A DNA stretch of 64,000 nucleotides from DASVTR01 sp036382855 (GCA_036382855.1 DASVPO010000014.1:62001-126000), one strand, 5' to 3'. Shown: positions 17,444-26,399, numbered from the stretch's first letter. Notes: generated by a model from the sequence alone, not told the origin. Translations and numbers: made by a program.

Positions 17444-19054
17444 TCAAACAGTGACGGCCTCGCGATACTCGCCCCAGACGCGGCGCAGGCGGTGGCTAAT
17501 CTCGCCGACTGTAACAAAAGCTTCGACGCAGGTGAGGATGCGTGGCAGGATGTTTTCAGTGCCGCGCGCGGCCTCTTCTAATTTGACGAGGGCAATCTCG
17601 GCCCGTTCGGCGTCGCGCCTTTCACGCAGCGCGCGAACCCGCTCGACCTGCTCCTGCTCAATCAAAGGGTCAACGCGCAGGAGCGGCACGCTCGATTCCT
17701 CTTCGCTCTGGAAGCGATTGACGCCGACCACTGTTTGCTCCATTGTTTCGACGGCGCGCTGGTAATCATAGGCAGCGTCCTGTATCTCGCGCTGGACGTA
17801 GCCCGTCTCAATCGCTCGCAGCATCCCACCCATGTTATCTATCTTCTCTATGTAATCTGCGGCGCGGCGTTCAATCTCGCTCGTCAGATGCTCTATGGCA
17901 TAGCTGCCTCCGAGAGGGTCAACCGTATCGGTGACGCCGGATTCATGCGCGATGACCTGCTGTGTGCGGAGCGCGAGGCGCGCGGCTTCGGCCGTCGGCA
18001 GAGAGAGCGCTTCGTCCATAGCGTTTGTGTGCAGGCTTTGCGTGCCGCCGAGCACGGCGGCGAGCGCTTGAATGGTTGTGCGCACGATGTTGACTTCCGG
18101 CTGCTGCGCTGTGAGCGTTGAGCCTGCGGTCTGCGTGTGAAAGCGGAGCATCAGGGAACGCGGGTCGCGTGCGCCAAAGCGCACGCGCATCACGCGCGCC
18201 CAGAGGCGACGCGCGGCGCGAAACTTCGCTATCTCTTCGAGCAGGTTGTTGTGTGCGTTGAAGAAGAAGGAGAGGCGCGGGGCAAACTCGTCTATGCGCA
18301 ATCCGGCGGCGAGCGCGGCTTCGACGTAGGCGATGGCGTCAGAGAGCGTGAAGGCGACTTCCTGTGCGGCGGTCGAACCTGCTTCGCGTATGTGATAGCC
18401 GCTGATGGAGATGGTATTCCAGTTCGGGACTTCGCGTGCGCAGAAGGCGAAGGTGTCCGTCACCAGACGCAAGCTAGGAGCGGGCGGGTAGATATACGTG
18501 CCGCGCGCAATGTACTCCTTCAGGATGTCGTTCTGAATCGTGCCGCTCACTTTGTCGAACCCGATGCCCTGCCGTTTCGCGACCGCCAGATAGAGACAGA
18601 GCAGCGTGGAAGCGGTCGCGTTAATCGTCATCGAAGTCGAGACGCTATCGAGCGGAATGCCGTCGAAGAGACGCAGCATGTCTTCGATGGAATCAATCGC
18701 GACGCCGACCTTGCCGACTTCGCCTGCCGAGAGCGGGTCGTCGGAATCGAGGCCAATCTGCGTCGGCAAATCGAAGGCGACGGAAAGCCCCGTCGTCCCC
18801 TGCGCCAGCAGATACTTGTAACGAGCGTTGGATTCTTCGGCTGTCGCGTAGCCGGCATACTGGCGCATCGTCCAGAAACGACCGCGATACATGTTCGGAC
18901 GAATGCCGCGCGTGTACGGATACTCGCCCGGAGCGGCCAGATCATTATCGTAGTCGGGCTGGTCTGTGTTTGAGGGATTGAAATCGTTGGGCAGTTCGAT
19001 GCCCGAAGATGTCAGAAAGCGCTCGCGACGCTCGGCAGTTGTTTTCGTGGCCAT
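17444..19054 (-). CDS. Methylmalonyl-CoA mutase, catalytic (large/alpha) subunit
   Basis: This 536-residue protein covers the TIM-barrel substrate domain only (PYTRGIRPNMYRGRFWTMRQY, split here as PYTRGIRP and RFWTMRQYAGYATAEES; GTTGLSVAFDLPTQ; GGTQSLHTNAMDEAL). The B12-binding domain with DxHxxG is absent, so a separate small subunit must exist elsewhere. The enzyme interconverts methylmalonyl-CoA and succinyl-CoA, linking propionyl-CoA to the TCA cycle. With the biotin carboxylase genes at 36960-39081 it suggests a propionyl-CoA route. I chose ATG 19052-19054; the frame extends 11 codons further upstream without conserved sequence. Confidence 0.93.
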   Translation of the reverse strand: MATKTTAERRERFLTSSGIELPNDFNPSNTDQPDYDNDLAAPGEYPYTRGIRPNMYRGRFWTMRQYAGYATAEESNARYKYLLAQGTTGLSVAFDLPTQIGLDSDDPLSAGEVGKVGVAIDSIEDMLRLFDGIPLDSVSTSMTINATASTLLCLYLAVAKRQGIGFDKVSGTIQNDILKEYIARGTYIYPPAPSLRLVTDTFAFCAREVPNWNTISISGYHIREAGSTAAQEVAFTLSDAIAYVEAALAAGLRIDEFAPRLSFFFNAHNNLLEEIAKFRAARRLWARVMRVRFGARDPRSLMLRFHTQTAGSTLTAQQPEVNIVRTTIQALAAVLGGTQSLHTNAMDEALSLPTAEAARLALRTQQVIAHESGVTDTVDPLGGSYAIEHLTSEIERRAADYIEKIDNMGGMLRAIETGYVQREIQDAAYDYQRAVETMEQTVVGVNRFQSEEESSVPLLRVDPLIEQEQVERVRALRERRDAERAEIALVKLEEAARGTENILPRILTCVEAFVTVGEISHRLRRVWGEYREAVTV

Positions 19055-19277
19055 AATAAGTTGGTCCTGTTCAGCGGGGAGATGCAAAGCTCACCGATGA
19101 CGCGGCTTTTGTTGGCGAAAGTATGCCGCAAGCCTAGCATAGTGCGCGCGAGCGCCGCAATCGCGTGCCCTTGCCTCCGGCAGCCACCAGAGGTTGACCC
19201 GGATGCTTCGCCTCACTTAGCATCAGAAGACCGAAATCTTTAGCACAGCATGGCACGGAGCCGCGCGGGAGTATTGC

Positions 19278-19544
19278 TTGGAAATCAACGACGAAGCCAA
19301 ACAGATCGTGCACGACCTCGGCGCGGCGATTAACGCTGCGGTTGAGTCTTCCGCGCAGGTGGCGGCTGCCATCGAACGGCTGCGCGACGCGGGCTACGAG
19401 ATGGAGTTGACCCTGCGGCTGGAAATCGGTTTGCGTCCGCATGCGGACGAGACGGAGACAGACGCCATGGCAACGCTTGAATTAACGGATGAGGACATGC
19501 GCACGCTTCGCCGTATGAAGATACGCATTGACGAGAGCGAATGA
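19278..19544 (+). CDS. Small hypothetical protein
   Basis: This 88-residue acidic protein starts at TTG 19278, with GCGGGAG upstream as a possible ribosome-binding site. It is predicted mostly helical (EAKQIVHDLGAAINAAVE) and ends with an acidic tail (TDEDMRTLRRMKIRIDESE). I recognise no family. It is followed by two other small genes on the same strand, so it probably belongs to a three-gene unit upstream of atpD. Confidence 0.55.
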   Translation: MEINDEAKQIVHDLGAAINAAVESSAQVAAAIERLRDAGYEMELTLRLEIGLRPHADETETDAMATLELTDEDMRTLRRMKIRIDESE

Positions 19545-19590
19545 CCCTGTGCCCATCTGCCATTGATGCACTCGCACGGCTGGCCTGTTA

Positions 19591-19725
19591 ATGAACTACG
19601 CTGATAAAGAACTCGTCTCAATTCTCCTGACGATGGGCGTGCTCTTCATCCTCGCGCTCGTCGCCGTCGCGCTATTCATCAGGCAGTGGCGGAAAGAAAA
19701 GCAAAGTAGTAAGGAGATGAAATGA
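19591..19725 (+). CDS. Single-pass membrane microprotein (44 aa)
   Basis: The frame begins MNYADKELVSI, continues with one hydrophobic helix (LLTMGVLFILALVAVALFI) and ends with a basic tail (RQWRKEKQSSKEMK). Its stop overlaps the next gene's ATG in an ATGA arrangement (19722-19725), a strong sign of translational coupling. This supports it as a real gene despite its length. No family recognised. Confidence 0.6.
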   Translation: MNYADKELVSILLTMGVLFILALVAVALFIRQWRKEKQSSKEMK

Positions 19726-20012
19726 TGTCCGACGATGAGTTACAACTAAACGCGCAGGAACGCGTGCAAGAGTTTGACGATGCCGTTGAAATTCCAAACT
19801 CCGACCTTAACGGGCTTGGAAAGAAGGCCGTTGAGGCGCTGGATGCTTTTATTGTTCACTGGAATGATAAGCCGCAGATGCAGCGTCAGGATGCTGATAC
19901 GAGCGAAGGCGAACAGGCAGACTTAAGACGGTATGCTGAGCGGCAAATAGAGTGGGCCACTAATGAGAAGGAGAGAATTGTCGGGCTTCTTCCGAAACCG
20001 GGCGGAGTATAG
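19722..20012 (+). CDS. Small acidic hypothetical protein
   Basis: This 96-residue, highly charged soluble protein starts by a 4-nt overlap with the membrane microprotein; AAGGAGATGAA precedes it. It contains GKKAVEALDAFIVHW and ends in LLPKPGGV. I recognise no family. The overlap suggests it works with or is stoichiometric to the microprotein. Confidence 0.6.
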   Translation: MMSDDELQLNAQERVQEFDDAVEIPNSDLNGLGKKAVEALDAFIVHWNDKPQMQRQDADTSEGEQADLRRYAERQIEWATNEKERIVGLLPKPGGV

Positions 20013-20054
20013 TCAAACTAACTATTGTGACACTACCTTAGCGAGCGATGCGCT

Positions 20055-20083
20055 TTGCAGAGGTCAGGGTGGTATGGTATCTT
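20055..20083 (+). promoter_or_regulatory. Candidate promoter for atpDC
   Basis: TTGCAG (20055-20060) and TATCTT (20078-20083) are spaced by 17 nt, about 70 nt before the atpD start. Both hexamers match consensus at four of six positions. Confidence 0.35.
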
Positions 20084-20154
20084 GTTCGGCTTTCAATCCT
20101 GCCAAGTTTTTCGCCTATACAGGCTTTCATCATTGAGGAGTTAATTAAAAGAGT

Positions 20155-21687
20155 ATGGTTACGCCTAACGGAAATGCGAGCACGGACGGTCAGTTTGCGG
20201 GGCGCGTTGTGCAGATTATCGGCCCCGTCGTTGACGTGGAATTTGAAGAGCATCATTTGCCGCCGATTTATCAGGCGTTGCGGATAACAAGCGAGGGTTT
20301 CGACGTGCCGACTCCTGTTGATGTCGTCTGCGAAGTTCAGCAACACCTGGGCGAGGGGCGCGTGCGCGCCGTCTCCATGCTGCCGACAGACGGCATGGTG
20401 CGCGGCATGAAGGCCATTGATACGGGCGGCCCGATTACAGTCCCCGTCGGCAATGCGACCTTGGGGCGCGTGATGAACGTCATCGGCGAACCCGTGGATA
20501 ATCTGGGCGCTGTCCCTTACGAACAGCGTTACCCAATCCATCGCCACGCGCCGGACTTCGACGAACAATCAACAGAGCTACAGATGTTTGAGACGGGCAT
20601 CAAGGTCATTGACCTGATTCAGCCCTTCCTGCGCGGCGGCAAAATCGGACTCTTCGGCGGCGCGGGCGTCGGCAAGACCGTGCTCATCATGGAGCTCATT
20701 AACAACATCGCCAAGGCCCACTCCGGCTTCTCCGTCTTCGCGGGCGTCGGCGAGCGCACGCGCGAGGGCAACGATCTGCTGCGCGAGATGGTCGAATCAA
20801 AGGTCATCAACTTCGGCGACAGCTTCTATAGTCATCTTGAAGAGACGGGCGAGTTTGACATGTCGAAGGTTGACATGGAGGCGATTAAGGAATCGAAGGT
20901 GGCGCTCATCTATGGACAGATGACGGAGCCTCCGGGCGCTCGCCTGCGCGTTGCCCTTTCGGGCCTCACAGTCGCCGAATATTTCCGCGATCAGGGCTTA
21001 GACGTGCTGCTCTTTGTTGACAACATCTTCCGCTTTACGCAGGCCGGTTCGGAAGTCTCCGCGCTTCTGGGCCGCATGCCTTCGGCGGTCGGATACCAGC
21101 CGAACCTTGCGACCGAGATGGGCGAGATGCAGGAGCGCATCACGTCCACGAAGACCGGCGCGGTCACGTCCATTCAGGCCGTCTACGTTCCGGCAGACGA
21201 CTACACGGACCCAGCGCCCGCCACAACCTTCGCGCACCTTGACGCCGTTACAGCGCTCTCGCGACAGATTGTGGAGCTTGGCATTTACCCTGCGGTTGAT
21301 CCGCTTGCATCCTCTTCGCGCATCCTCGACCCGCGCATCATCGGCGAGGAACACTACCGCACGGCGCAGGATGTCAAACAACTCCTGCAACGCTACAAAG
21401 ACCTACAGGACATCATCGCCATCCTGGGTATTGACGAGCTTTCGGACGAAGACAAGATGGTGGTGGCGCGTGCGCGCAAGGTGCAGCGATTCTTCTCGCA
21501 GCCCTTCTTCGTCGGCGAGCAGTTTACGGGTCTCAAAGGCAAGTACGTCAAACTGGAAGACACCGTGCGCGGCTTCCGCGAAATCGTTGACGGCAAACAC
21601 GACGACCTTCCCGAACAAGCCTTCTACATGGTCGGCACAATCGAAGAAGCACGCGAGCGCGCACAGCAGATCGCGCAGGGAGCATAA
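20155..21687 (+). CDS. atpD: F1F0 ATP synthase subunit beta
   Basis: This 510-residue catalytic F1 subunit has Walker A GGAGVGKT (168-175), the catalytic glutamate in GVGERTREGNDL (Glu200), the DELSEED-equivalent ELSDEDK and a complete C-terminal domain. A roughly 12-residue N-terminal extension (MVTPNGNAST) is unusual. GAGGAG stands 14 nt before ATG. It is followed only by atpC; the other ATP synthase subunits are not here, a split seen in several phyla. Confidence 0.98.
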   Translation: MVTPNGNASTDGQFAGRVVQIIGPVVDVEFEEHHLPPIYQALRITSEGFDVPTPVDVVCEVQQHLGEGRVRAVSMLPTDGMVRGMKAIDTGGPITVPVGNATLGRVMNVIGEPVDNLGAVPYEQRYPIHRHAPDFDEQSTELQMFETGIKVIDLIQPFLRGGKIGLFGGAGVGKTVLIMELINNIAKAHSGFSVFAGVGERTREGNDLLREMVESKVINFGDSFYSHLEETGEFDMSKVDMEAIKESKVALIYGQMTEPPGARLRVALSGLTVAEYFRDQGLDVLLFVDNIFRFTQAGSEVSALLGRMPSAVGYQPNLATEMGEMQERITSTKTGAVTSIQAVYVPADDYTDPAPATTFAHLDAVTALSRQIVELGIYPAVDPLASSSRILDPRIIGEEHYRTAQDVKQLLQRYKDLQDIIAILGIDELSDEDKMVVARARKVQRFFSQPFFVGEQFTGLKGKYVKLEDTVRGFREIVDGKHDDLPEQAFYMVGTIEEARERAQQIAQGA

Positions 21688-21694
21688 AGGAAGT

Positions 21695-21768
21695 ATGAAC
21701 GCGGAACGCGGAACGATGAACTGAAAACAGTTTATCTTTCATTCATCGTTGCTGCGTTCCGTGTTCAT
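21695..21768. repeat. Heptad-type hairpin between atpD and atpC
   Basis: ATGAACGCGGAACGCGGAAC (from 21695) is built of GCGGAAC units and pairs with TTCATCGTTGCTGCGTTCC (from 21742). The loop contains CTGAAAACAG. The arm ends about 12 nt before the atpC start, so it could set the beta:epsilon ratio. Confidence 0.85.
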
Positions 21769-21780
21769 CGTTTAATAACT

Positions 21781-22203
21781 ATGGCTAATCAGATACAGCT
21801 TGAAGTGGTGACGCCGGAGCGGCGTGTGCTGGCGGAGACGGTTGATACTGTGACTGTTCCCGGCATGAATGGCGAGTTGGGAATTCTGCCGGGTCATACG
21901 CCTTTAATCTCGCAGTTGCGCACAGGTGTCCTGACCTTCGTGCAGGGCGAGCGTGCGACGCAGTTGCACGTCTCCGGCGGGTTCGTCGAAGTGTCTGACG
22001 ACCGTGTTGCCGTGATGGCTGAAATCGCCGAGCGGCCCGACGAGATTGACGCGGCGCGTGCGCGCATGGCACGCGAACATGCCGAAAAGACCTTAAGCGC
22101 ATGGAGCGGTACGGAGGAAGACTTCGAGGTTGCGCGCGCGCGCCTTGAGCGTTCGATGGTCCGGCTGCAACTCGCTTCAGGACTTCCGCTGGCAAGAAGC
22201 TGA
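21781..22203 (+). CDS. atpC: F1F0 ATP synthase subunit epsilon
   Basis: This 140-residue protein has the epsilon N-terminal beta-sandwich (LEVVTPERRVLAETVDTVTV; GELGILPGHTPLI) and the C-terminal two-helix region (DEIDAARARMAREHAEKTL). It forms the F1 central stalk with gamma and regulates hydrolysis. It starts at ATG 21781 behind a hairpin element, without an obvious Shine-Dalgarno sequence. Confidence 0.96.
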   Translation: MANQIQLEVVTPERRVLAETVDTVTVPGMNGELGILPGHTPLISQLRTGVLTFVQGERATQLHVSGGFVEVSDDRVAVMAEIAERPDEIDAARARMAREHAEKTLSAWSGTEEDFEVARARLERSMVRLQLASGLPLARS

Positions 22204-22237
22204 GCCTATTTTACGACAATAAAATTCACTGCTTTTT

Positions 22238-22284
22238 GTTGCCCGTAAATCTTCATTTGAAGTTTGCGGGCGACGCCTTTTTTA
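22238..22284 (+). terminator. Rho-independent terminator after atpDC
   Basis: GTTGCCCGTAAATCTTCA pairs with TGAAGTTTGCGGGCGAC, then CGCCTTTTTTAT follows. It lies 35 nt downstream of atpC. Confidence 0.85.
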
Positions 22285-22319
22285 TCCAACTTTTTATCTC
22301 TTCCGCGTGTGTTTCATGC

Positions 22320-22348
22320 TTGAAACACCGGCCCAAACGCGGTATAAT
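22320..22348 (+). promoter_or_regulatory. Sigma-70-type promoter for ruvB
   Basis: TTGAAA (22320-22325), a 17-nt spacer and a consensus TATAAT (22343-22348) lie 48 nt before the ruvB start, directly after the atpC terminator. Confidence 0.75.
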
Positions 22349-22395
22349 GCGACCAACTTGAACGGTCAGTATTCCGTAGCTTGAAGGGTTGAATA

Positions 22396-23454
22396 ATGTC
22401 ACAGGCAATCATTGAAAACGGGCTGGAGGAAGCGGCGCGACCCGTCGCTGGCGAAGCCACGCCCGAGGATGTTCAGGCTGAGCCGAGTTTGCGTCCGCGC
22501 CGTCTGGACGAGTATATCGGGCAGACGAAGGTGACGAGCAATCTCAGGATTTTCCTGAAGGCCGCACGCGCACGCCGCGAGGCTCTCGACCACGTTCTCT
22601 TCTACGGCCCGCCGGGCTTAGGCAAAACAACGCTCGCCAACATCATCGCGACCGAGATGAATGCCGAGATGAAAGCGGTCGCAGCGCCCGCCATCGAGCG
22701 TGGCGGCGATCTGGCTGCGATTCTCACCAACTTGCAGGAGGGCGAGGTGCTTTTCATAGATGAGATTCACCGCCTGCGCCCGCAGATTGAAGAAGTCTTG
22801 TATCCTGCGATGGAAGACTATCAGCTTGACCTGATGATAGGACAGGGCACAGCCGCACGTTCCATCAAGCTCGACTTGCCGAAGTTCACCTTAGTCGGTG
22901 CGACGACTCGCGCCGGTCTCATCACCGCCCCTTTGCGCGGTCGCTTCGGCATCATTCAGCATCTGGACTTCTACTCGCAGAAGGACCTTGAGATTATCAT
23001 TCATCGCTCGGCTGAGATTCTGAGCGTCGAGATAGAGGCCAGCGGCGCACGCGAGATAGCGCGGCGCGCACGCGGGACACCGCGCATCGCCAATCGCCTG
23101 CTCCGTCGTGTACGCGATTACGCGGAAGTCTTGAGCGATGGCCGCATCACTCAGGCGGTCGCGCGCCGCGCGTTAGACGAGATGGAGGTTGACCGCTTCG
23201 GGCTTGACGAAGTTGACCGCAAGCTGTTGTCTTCCATCATAGAGAAGTTTGACGGCGGCCCTGTAGGCGTCGGCACTATCTCTGCTTCGATTAGCGAAGA
23301 GCGCGAATCCATCGAAGAGATCATCGAGCCGTACCTGATCCAGATAGGCTTTCTCAATCGCACGCCGCGCGGTCGTGTCGTCACGCGCGCCGCCTACAAA
23401 CACATGGGCGTGGCAGCGCCGCGCACAAACGAGCAGGACGCGCTGGCGAGCTAA
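22396..23454 (+). CDS. ruvB: Holliday junction branch migration helicase RuvB
   Basis: This is a 352-residue AAA+ motor with the RuvB-specific LRPRRLDEYIGQ, Walker A GPPGLGKTT (71-79), Walker B LFIDEIHR, sensor GATTRAG and a winged-helix C-terminus ending GFLNRTPRGRVVTRAAY. It drives branch migration with RuvA during recombinational repair. ruvA and ruvC are not in the window. The gene after it begins 40 nt downstream (or 16 nt if an earlier start is used). Confidence 0.97.
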   Translation: MSQAIIENGLEEAARPVAGEATPEDVQAEPSLRPRRLDEYIGQTKVTSNLRIFLKAARARREALDHVLFYGPPGLGKTTLANIIATEMNAEMKAVAAPAIERGGDLAAILTNLQEGEVLFIDEIHRLRPQIEEVLYPAMEDYQLDLMIGQGTAARSIKLDLPKFTLVGATTRAGLITAPLRGRFGIIQHLDFYSQKDLEIIIHRSAEILSVEIEASGAREIARRARGTPRIANRLLRRVRDYAEVLSDGRITQAVARRALDEMEVDRFGLDEVDRKLLSSIIEKFDGGPVGVGTISASISEERESIEEIIEPYLIQIGFLNRTPRGRVVTRAAYKHMGVAAPRTNEQDALAS

Positions 23455-23494
23455 CCGTAGTTAGAGTTAAATGCTTATGACTGAGGTGAGCGAC

Positions 23495-24481
23495 ATGACG
23501 ACCGTTGTGGATGCTTCATTGCGCGAGCAACTGCTTGAGCGGCGCGATAAGCTGCAAGTGACGGCTGCGATGTTGGGAGCGGATGCGGAATTCGCGCGCT
23601 TGTTAGACGAAGTGAACGGTGCGCTCGCGCGTCTGGACAATGGCTCTTACGGTTTGTGCGAAGTCTGCCACGACCCAATCGAGCCGGAAAGATTGATGGC
23701 CGACCCGCTCGTGCGGTTTTGTCTGGGCGACCTGACGCCGCGCCAGCAACAGGCGCTCGAAGAAGACCTCGAACTCGCCGTGCGTATTCAGAGAGGCTTG
23801 CTGCCGCCGTCCGATTTTGACGCGGGCGTCTGGCAGGTGGCCTACCGTTACCAGCCTGCGGGTTTCGTCAGCGGAGACTACTGCGATCTGATAAAGACGG
23901 ACGACGGCCAGTTGTATTTCATCCTCGGCGACGTGTCAGGCCACGGAATGGCCGCGTCGTTGTTGATGTCGAATCTGCAAGCGATGTTTCGCGCGCTGAT
24001 TCCAGTGGGTCTTTCGCTCGACAAGCTGATGGAGCGTGCGAGCCGGTTGTTCTGCGAAAACACTTTGGCTACACACTTCGCAACGCTCGTCTGCGGCAAG
24101 GCCAACGCGGCGGGCGAGGTAGAGATTTGCAACGCAGGCCATTTGCCGCCACTCCTGATAAAGCAGCAGGGCGCGTGCATCAAGCTCGACGCGACGGGGC
24201 TGCCTATCGGCCTCTTCTGCGATGAACAGTTTGCGACAAACAAACTGCAACTCGCAACGGGCGATGCGCTGCTGCTTTACACGGACGGGCTGACGGAAAC
24301 AACCGATGCGGGCGGCGCGGAGTATGGAGTCGAACGGCTTATCAAGTTGCTCAGTCCTGCGCCCGCTGCATCCGAACCGTCGGAGTTAATCAACTCATGC
24401 GTGCACTCTCTGGCAGAGTTTCGCGGCGAACGTGTCAGCACGGACGACCTGACGGTCATGGCGATCAAGTTCGCAGCCTGA
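23495..24481 (+). CDS. DksA/TraR-type zinc finger fused to SpoIIE/RsbU PP2C phosphatase
   Basis: The N-terminal third resembles the DksA/TraR family: a helical pair, then LDNGSYGLCEVCHDPIEPER. Numbered from the upstream ATG at 23471, the metal ligands are Cys63, Cys66 and Cys84, with Asp87 where the fourth cysteine should be (C-x2-C-x17-C-x2-D). Residues 100-336 form a SpoIIE-type serine phosphatase with SGDYCD, GDVSGHG and YTDGLTE, which carry its metal-binding aspartates. Such phosphatases act in partner-switching control of sigma factors. I prefer ATG 23495 because GAGGTGAGC precedes it at proper spacing; ATG 23471 is possible. Confidence 0.85.
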   Translation: MTTVVDASLREQLLERRDKLQVTAAMLGADAEFARLLDEVNGALARLDNGSYGLCEVCHDPIEPERLMADPLVRFCLGDLTPRQQQALEEDLELAVRIQRGLLPPSDFDAGVWQVAYRYQPAGFVSGDYCDLIKTDDGQLYFILGDVSGHGMAASLLMSNLQAMFRALIPVGLSLDKLMERASRLFCENTLATHFATLVCGKANAAGEVEICNAGHLPPLLIKQQGACIKLDATGLPIGLFCDEQFATNKLQLATGDALLLYTDGLTETTDAGGAEYGVERLIKLLSPAPAASEPSELINSCVHSLAEFRGERVSTDDLTVMAIKFAA

Positions 24482-24493
24482 CGGTTAACAAGA

Positions 24494-24516
24494 GCGCACG
24501 CTAACAGGGCGTGCGC
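24494..24516 (+). terminator. Hairpin downstream of the phosphatase gene
   Basis: GCGCACGC and GCGTGCGC form an 8-bp perfect stem with a short loop, 13 nt after the stop codon. There is no U-run, so it may stabilise the 3' end rather than terminate. Confidence 0.45.
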
Positions 24517-24583
24517 GCACACTACGGCGGCAAGCCAGCTTATCTTTCAAGTTTCGGTCGGTATTTTTGACTGGCCGAATAGA

Positions 24584-24647
24584 GCCGGGAGCGAGCAAGT
24601 GGGGAGCGGATCGGGAGCCGCTACCCGCCGCTCGCTCCCGGCATTTT
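24584..24647. terminator. Terminator between convergent phosphatase and pdxJ genes
   Basis: GCCGGGAGCGAGC (24584-24596) pairs perfectly with GCTCGCTCCCGGC (24630-24642), with an inner AGCGG/CCGCT hairpin, then ATTTTAG. The genes on either side converge, so it may serve both. Confidence 0.75.
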
Positions 24648-24689
24648 AGTTGAAGAAACTCCCGGCGCTTGAAGAGCCAACTGTAGTTT

Positions 24690-25457
24690 TTAGTAAGACT
24701 TTTTCTGATGGTTGTTGTTGATGGCCGCGCGCATTTCGCTGACGGCGCGGTCGAGGCCGACGAAGATGGCGCGCGAGACGATGTTGTGGCCGATGTTGAA
24801 TTCCGTAATCTCTTCGATTGCGGCGACAGCCGGGACGTTGCGGTAGGTGAGGCCGTGACCGGCGGCGATGCGCAGGCCATACTGCGAACCTAAGGTGGCT
24901 GCTTCGCGCAGGCGTCGAAGTTCTGCGGCGGCGCGCATCGCTCCTTCGGTGTGCGCGGCGCGTGCACCTAAGGTCGCGTCTGCATATTCGGCCGTGCAGA
25001 GTTCGATTTGCTGCGCGCCGACTTCGCGTGCGGCCTCTATCTGCTGCGCGTCAGGGTCTATGAAAAGGCTGCTCAGGATATTCGCTTCACGCAGGCGATG
25101 GACGGCGGCGCGCACGATTGACAGGTTCGCACGCACGTCAAGGCCGCCTTCGGTCGTAATCTCGTTCGGATTTTCGGCGACGAGCGTGACGGCATCCGGC
25201 AAAACGTCGAGCGCGATTTTTATCATCTCTTCGGTCGCCGCCATCTCCACGTTGAGATAGGTCGTGACGGTCTGTCGCAGTGCGTGCAGGTCGTTGTCCT
25301 GTATGTGCCTGCGGTCGCCGCGCAGGTGAATGGTGATGCCGTCTGCGCCCGCACCCTCGCACATCATCGCCGCCGCGACGACGCTCGGCTCAGGCGCGCG
25401 TCGTGCCTGCCTGACGGTGGCGACGTGGTCAATGTTGATGTTGAGTTTGGCAGTCAT
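24690..25457 (-). CDS. pdxJ: Pyridoxine 5'-phosphate synthase
   Basis: This 255-residue protein carries the PdxJ signature start (LNINIDHVATVRQARR), DGITIHLRGDRRHIQD, LNVEMAATEEM and the closing FNIGHNIVSRAIF. It condenses 1-deoxy-D-xylulose 5-phosphate with 3-amino-2-oxopropyl phosphate to give pyridoxine 5'-phosphate (DXP-dependent vitamin B6 route). It lies 77 nt downstream of the glycosyltransferase on the same strand. Confidence 0.97.
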   Translation of the reverse strand: MTAKLNINIDHVATVRQARRAPEPSVVAAAMMCEGAGADGITIHLRGDRRHIQDNDLHALRQTVTTYLNVEMAATEEMIKIALDVLPDAVTLVAENPNEITTEGGLDVRANLSIVRAAVHRLREANILSSLFIDPDAQQIEAAREVGAQQIELCTAEYADATLGARAAHTEGAMRAAAELRRLREAATLGSQYGLRIAAGHGLTYRNVPAVAAIEEITEFNIGHNIVSRAIFVGLDRAVSEMRAAINNNHQKKSY

Positions 25458-25534
25458 AATTATATTGAAGCCGTCGGCAGGATGTTAGACGCTCGCTCTG
25501 AAGAGCGTCAACCGTATTGGCGTTCGACGCCCGC

Positions 25535-26395
25535 TCAGATCCGGCGCGAAGCGCTGGCGAGTTCGGGCGAAATATCGCTTTCGGCGGAAGCGCCCGTCCC
25601 GTTTGCAGTACGTTCCTCTTCGCTGCTCGCGGCGGCGCGCTGAGCCGCGGCGACCGCTTGCTTGTAAACGCCCTTGCGGGCCTGCCGTCGAATCAACCCC
25701 ACCTCGTTGAACATACGCCAACTGTCGCGCGCGACGCTGACTTTACTGCCTTCGTAGTGATTCCAATGAACGGGAATCTCCGCCAGCGAGAGTTTCGCTA
25801 GATGCGCTATGTAGATCAACTCAACGTCGAAGCCGAAGCGGTCAATCGTGGCGGCTTCGACGAGCGGGCGGCAGACGCTCATGCGGAAAGCCTTGAAGCC
25901 GCATTGCGTGTCCCAGAAGGGCAAGCCCGTCGCGAGGCGGACGATGAGATTGAAGACCTTGCCGCCCTGCTCGCGACGCCAAGGTTGATGAACGCCTATC
26001 AGGCTGCGGTCGAGCGCGCGAGAGCCGAAGGTCAAATCGGCTCTGCCCTCTTCAATAGGCTCGACAAGTTTTGGAGTCTCTGTGATGGGTGTTGAAAGGT
26101 CTGCATCGGTAAAGAGCGCGATGGGTGCGTTTGCGGCCAGCAGCCCTGCGCGCACCGCATGGCCTTTGCCGCGATTCGGATGAACATGTATGAGTTGCGT
26201 TCTTGTTGTGCGTTCAGCACTGGAGAGGCTTTGCTCTGCAACCTTCACCGTCTCATCCGTCGAGCCGTCGTCCACGACAATCAGTTCGCCGCCGCCCGGA
26301 TAATCCTTCAGATACTCCAAGATGATGCTGAGCGATTTGCCGAGCCGCGCTGCTTCGTCGTAGGCCGGAACGATGATGGAGAGCGAAGGTTTCAT
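25535..26395 (-). CDS. GT2 family glycosyltransferase (dolichyl-phosphate glucosyltransferase-like)
   Basis: This 286-residue GT-A enzyme has IIVPAYDEAARL, VVDDGSTDET, the metal-binding DXD-like FTDADLSTP and CGFKAFR near the acceptor site. The combination DADLSTP, HPNRGKGHAVRAG and DTQCGFKAF is characteristic of polyprenyl/dolichyl-phosphate glucosyl- or mannosyltransferases. No membrane helix is visible. The C-terminal 45 residues are low-complexity Ala/Ser/Glu. The start ATG sits right behind a hairpin element. Confidence 0.88.
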   Translation of the reverse strand: MKPSLSIIVPAYDEAARLGKSLSIILEYLKDYPGGGELIVVDDGSTDETVKVAEQSLSSAERTTRTQLIHVHPNRGKGHAVRAGLLAANAPIALFTDADLSTPITETPKLVEPIEEGRADLTFGSRALDRSLIGVHQPWRREQGGKVFNLIVRLATGLPFWDTQCGFKAFRMSVCRPLVEAATIDRFGFDVELIYIAHLAKLSLAEIPVHWNHYEGSKVSVARDSWRMFNEVGLIRRQARKGVYKQAVAAAQRAAASSEEERTANGTGASAESDISPELASASRRI

Positions 26396-26399
26396 CAGG

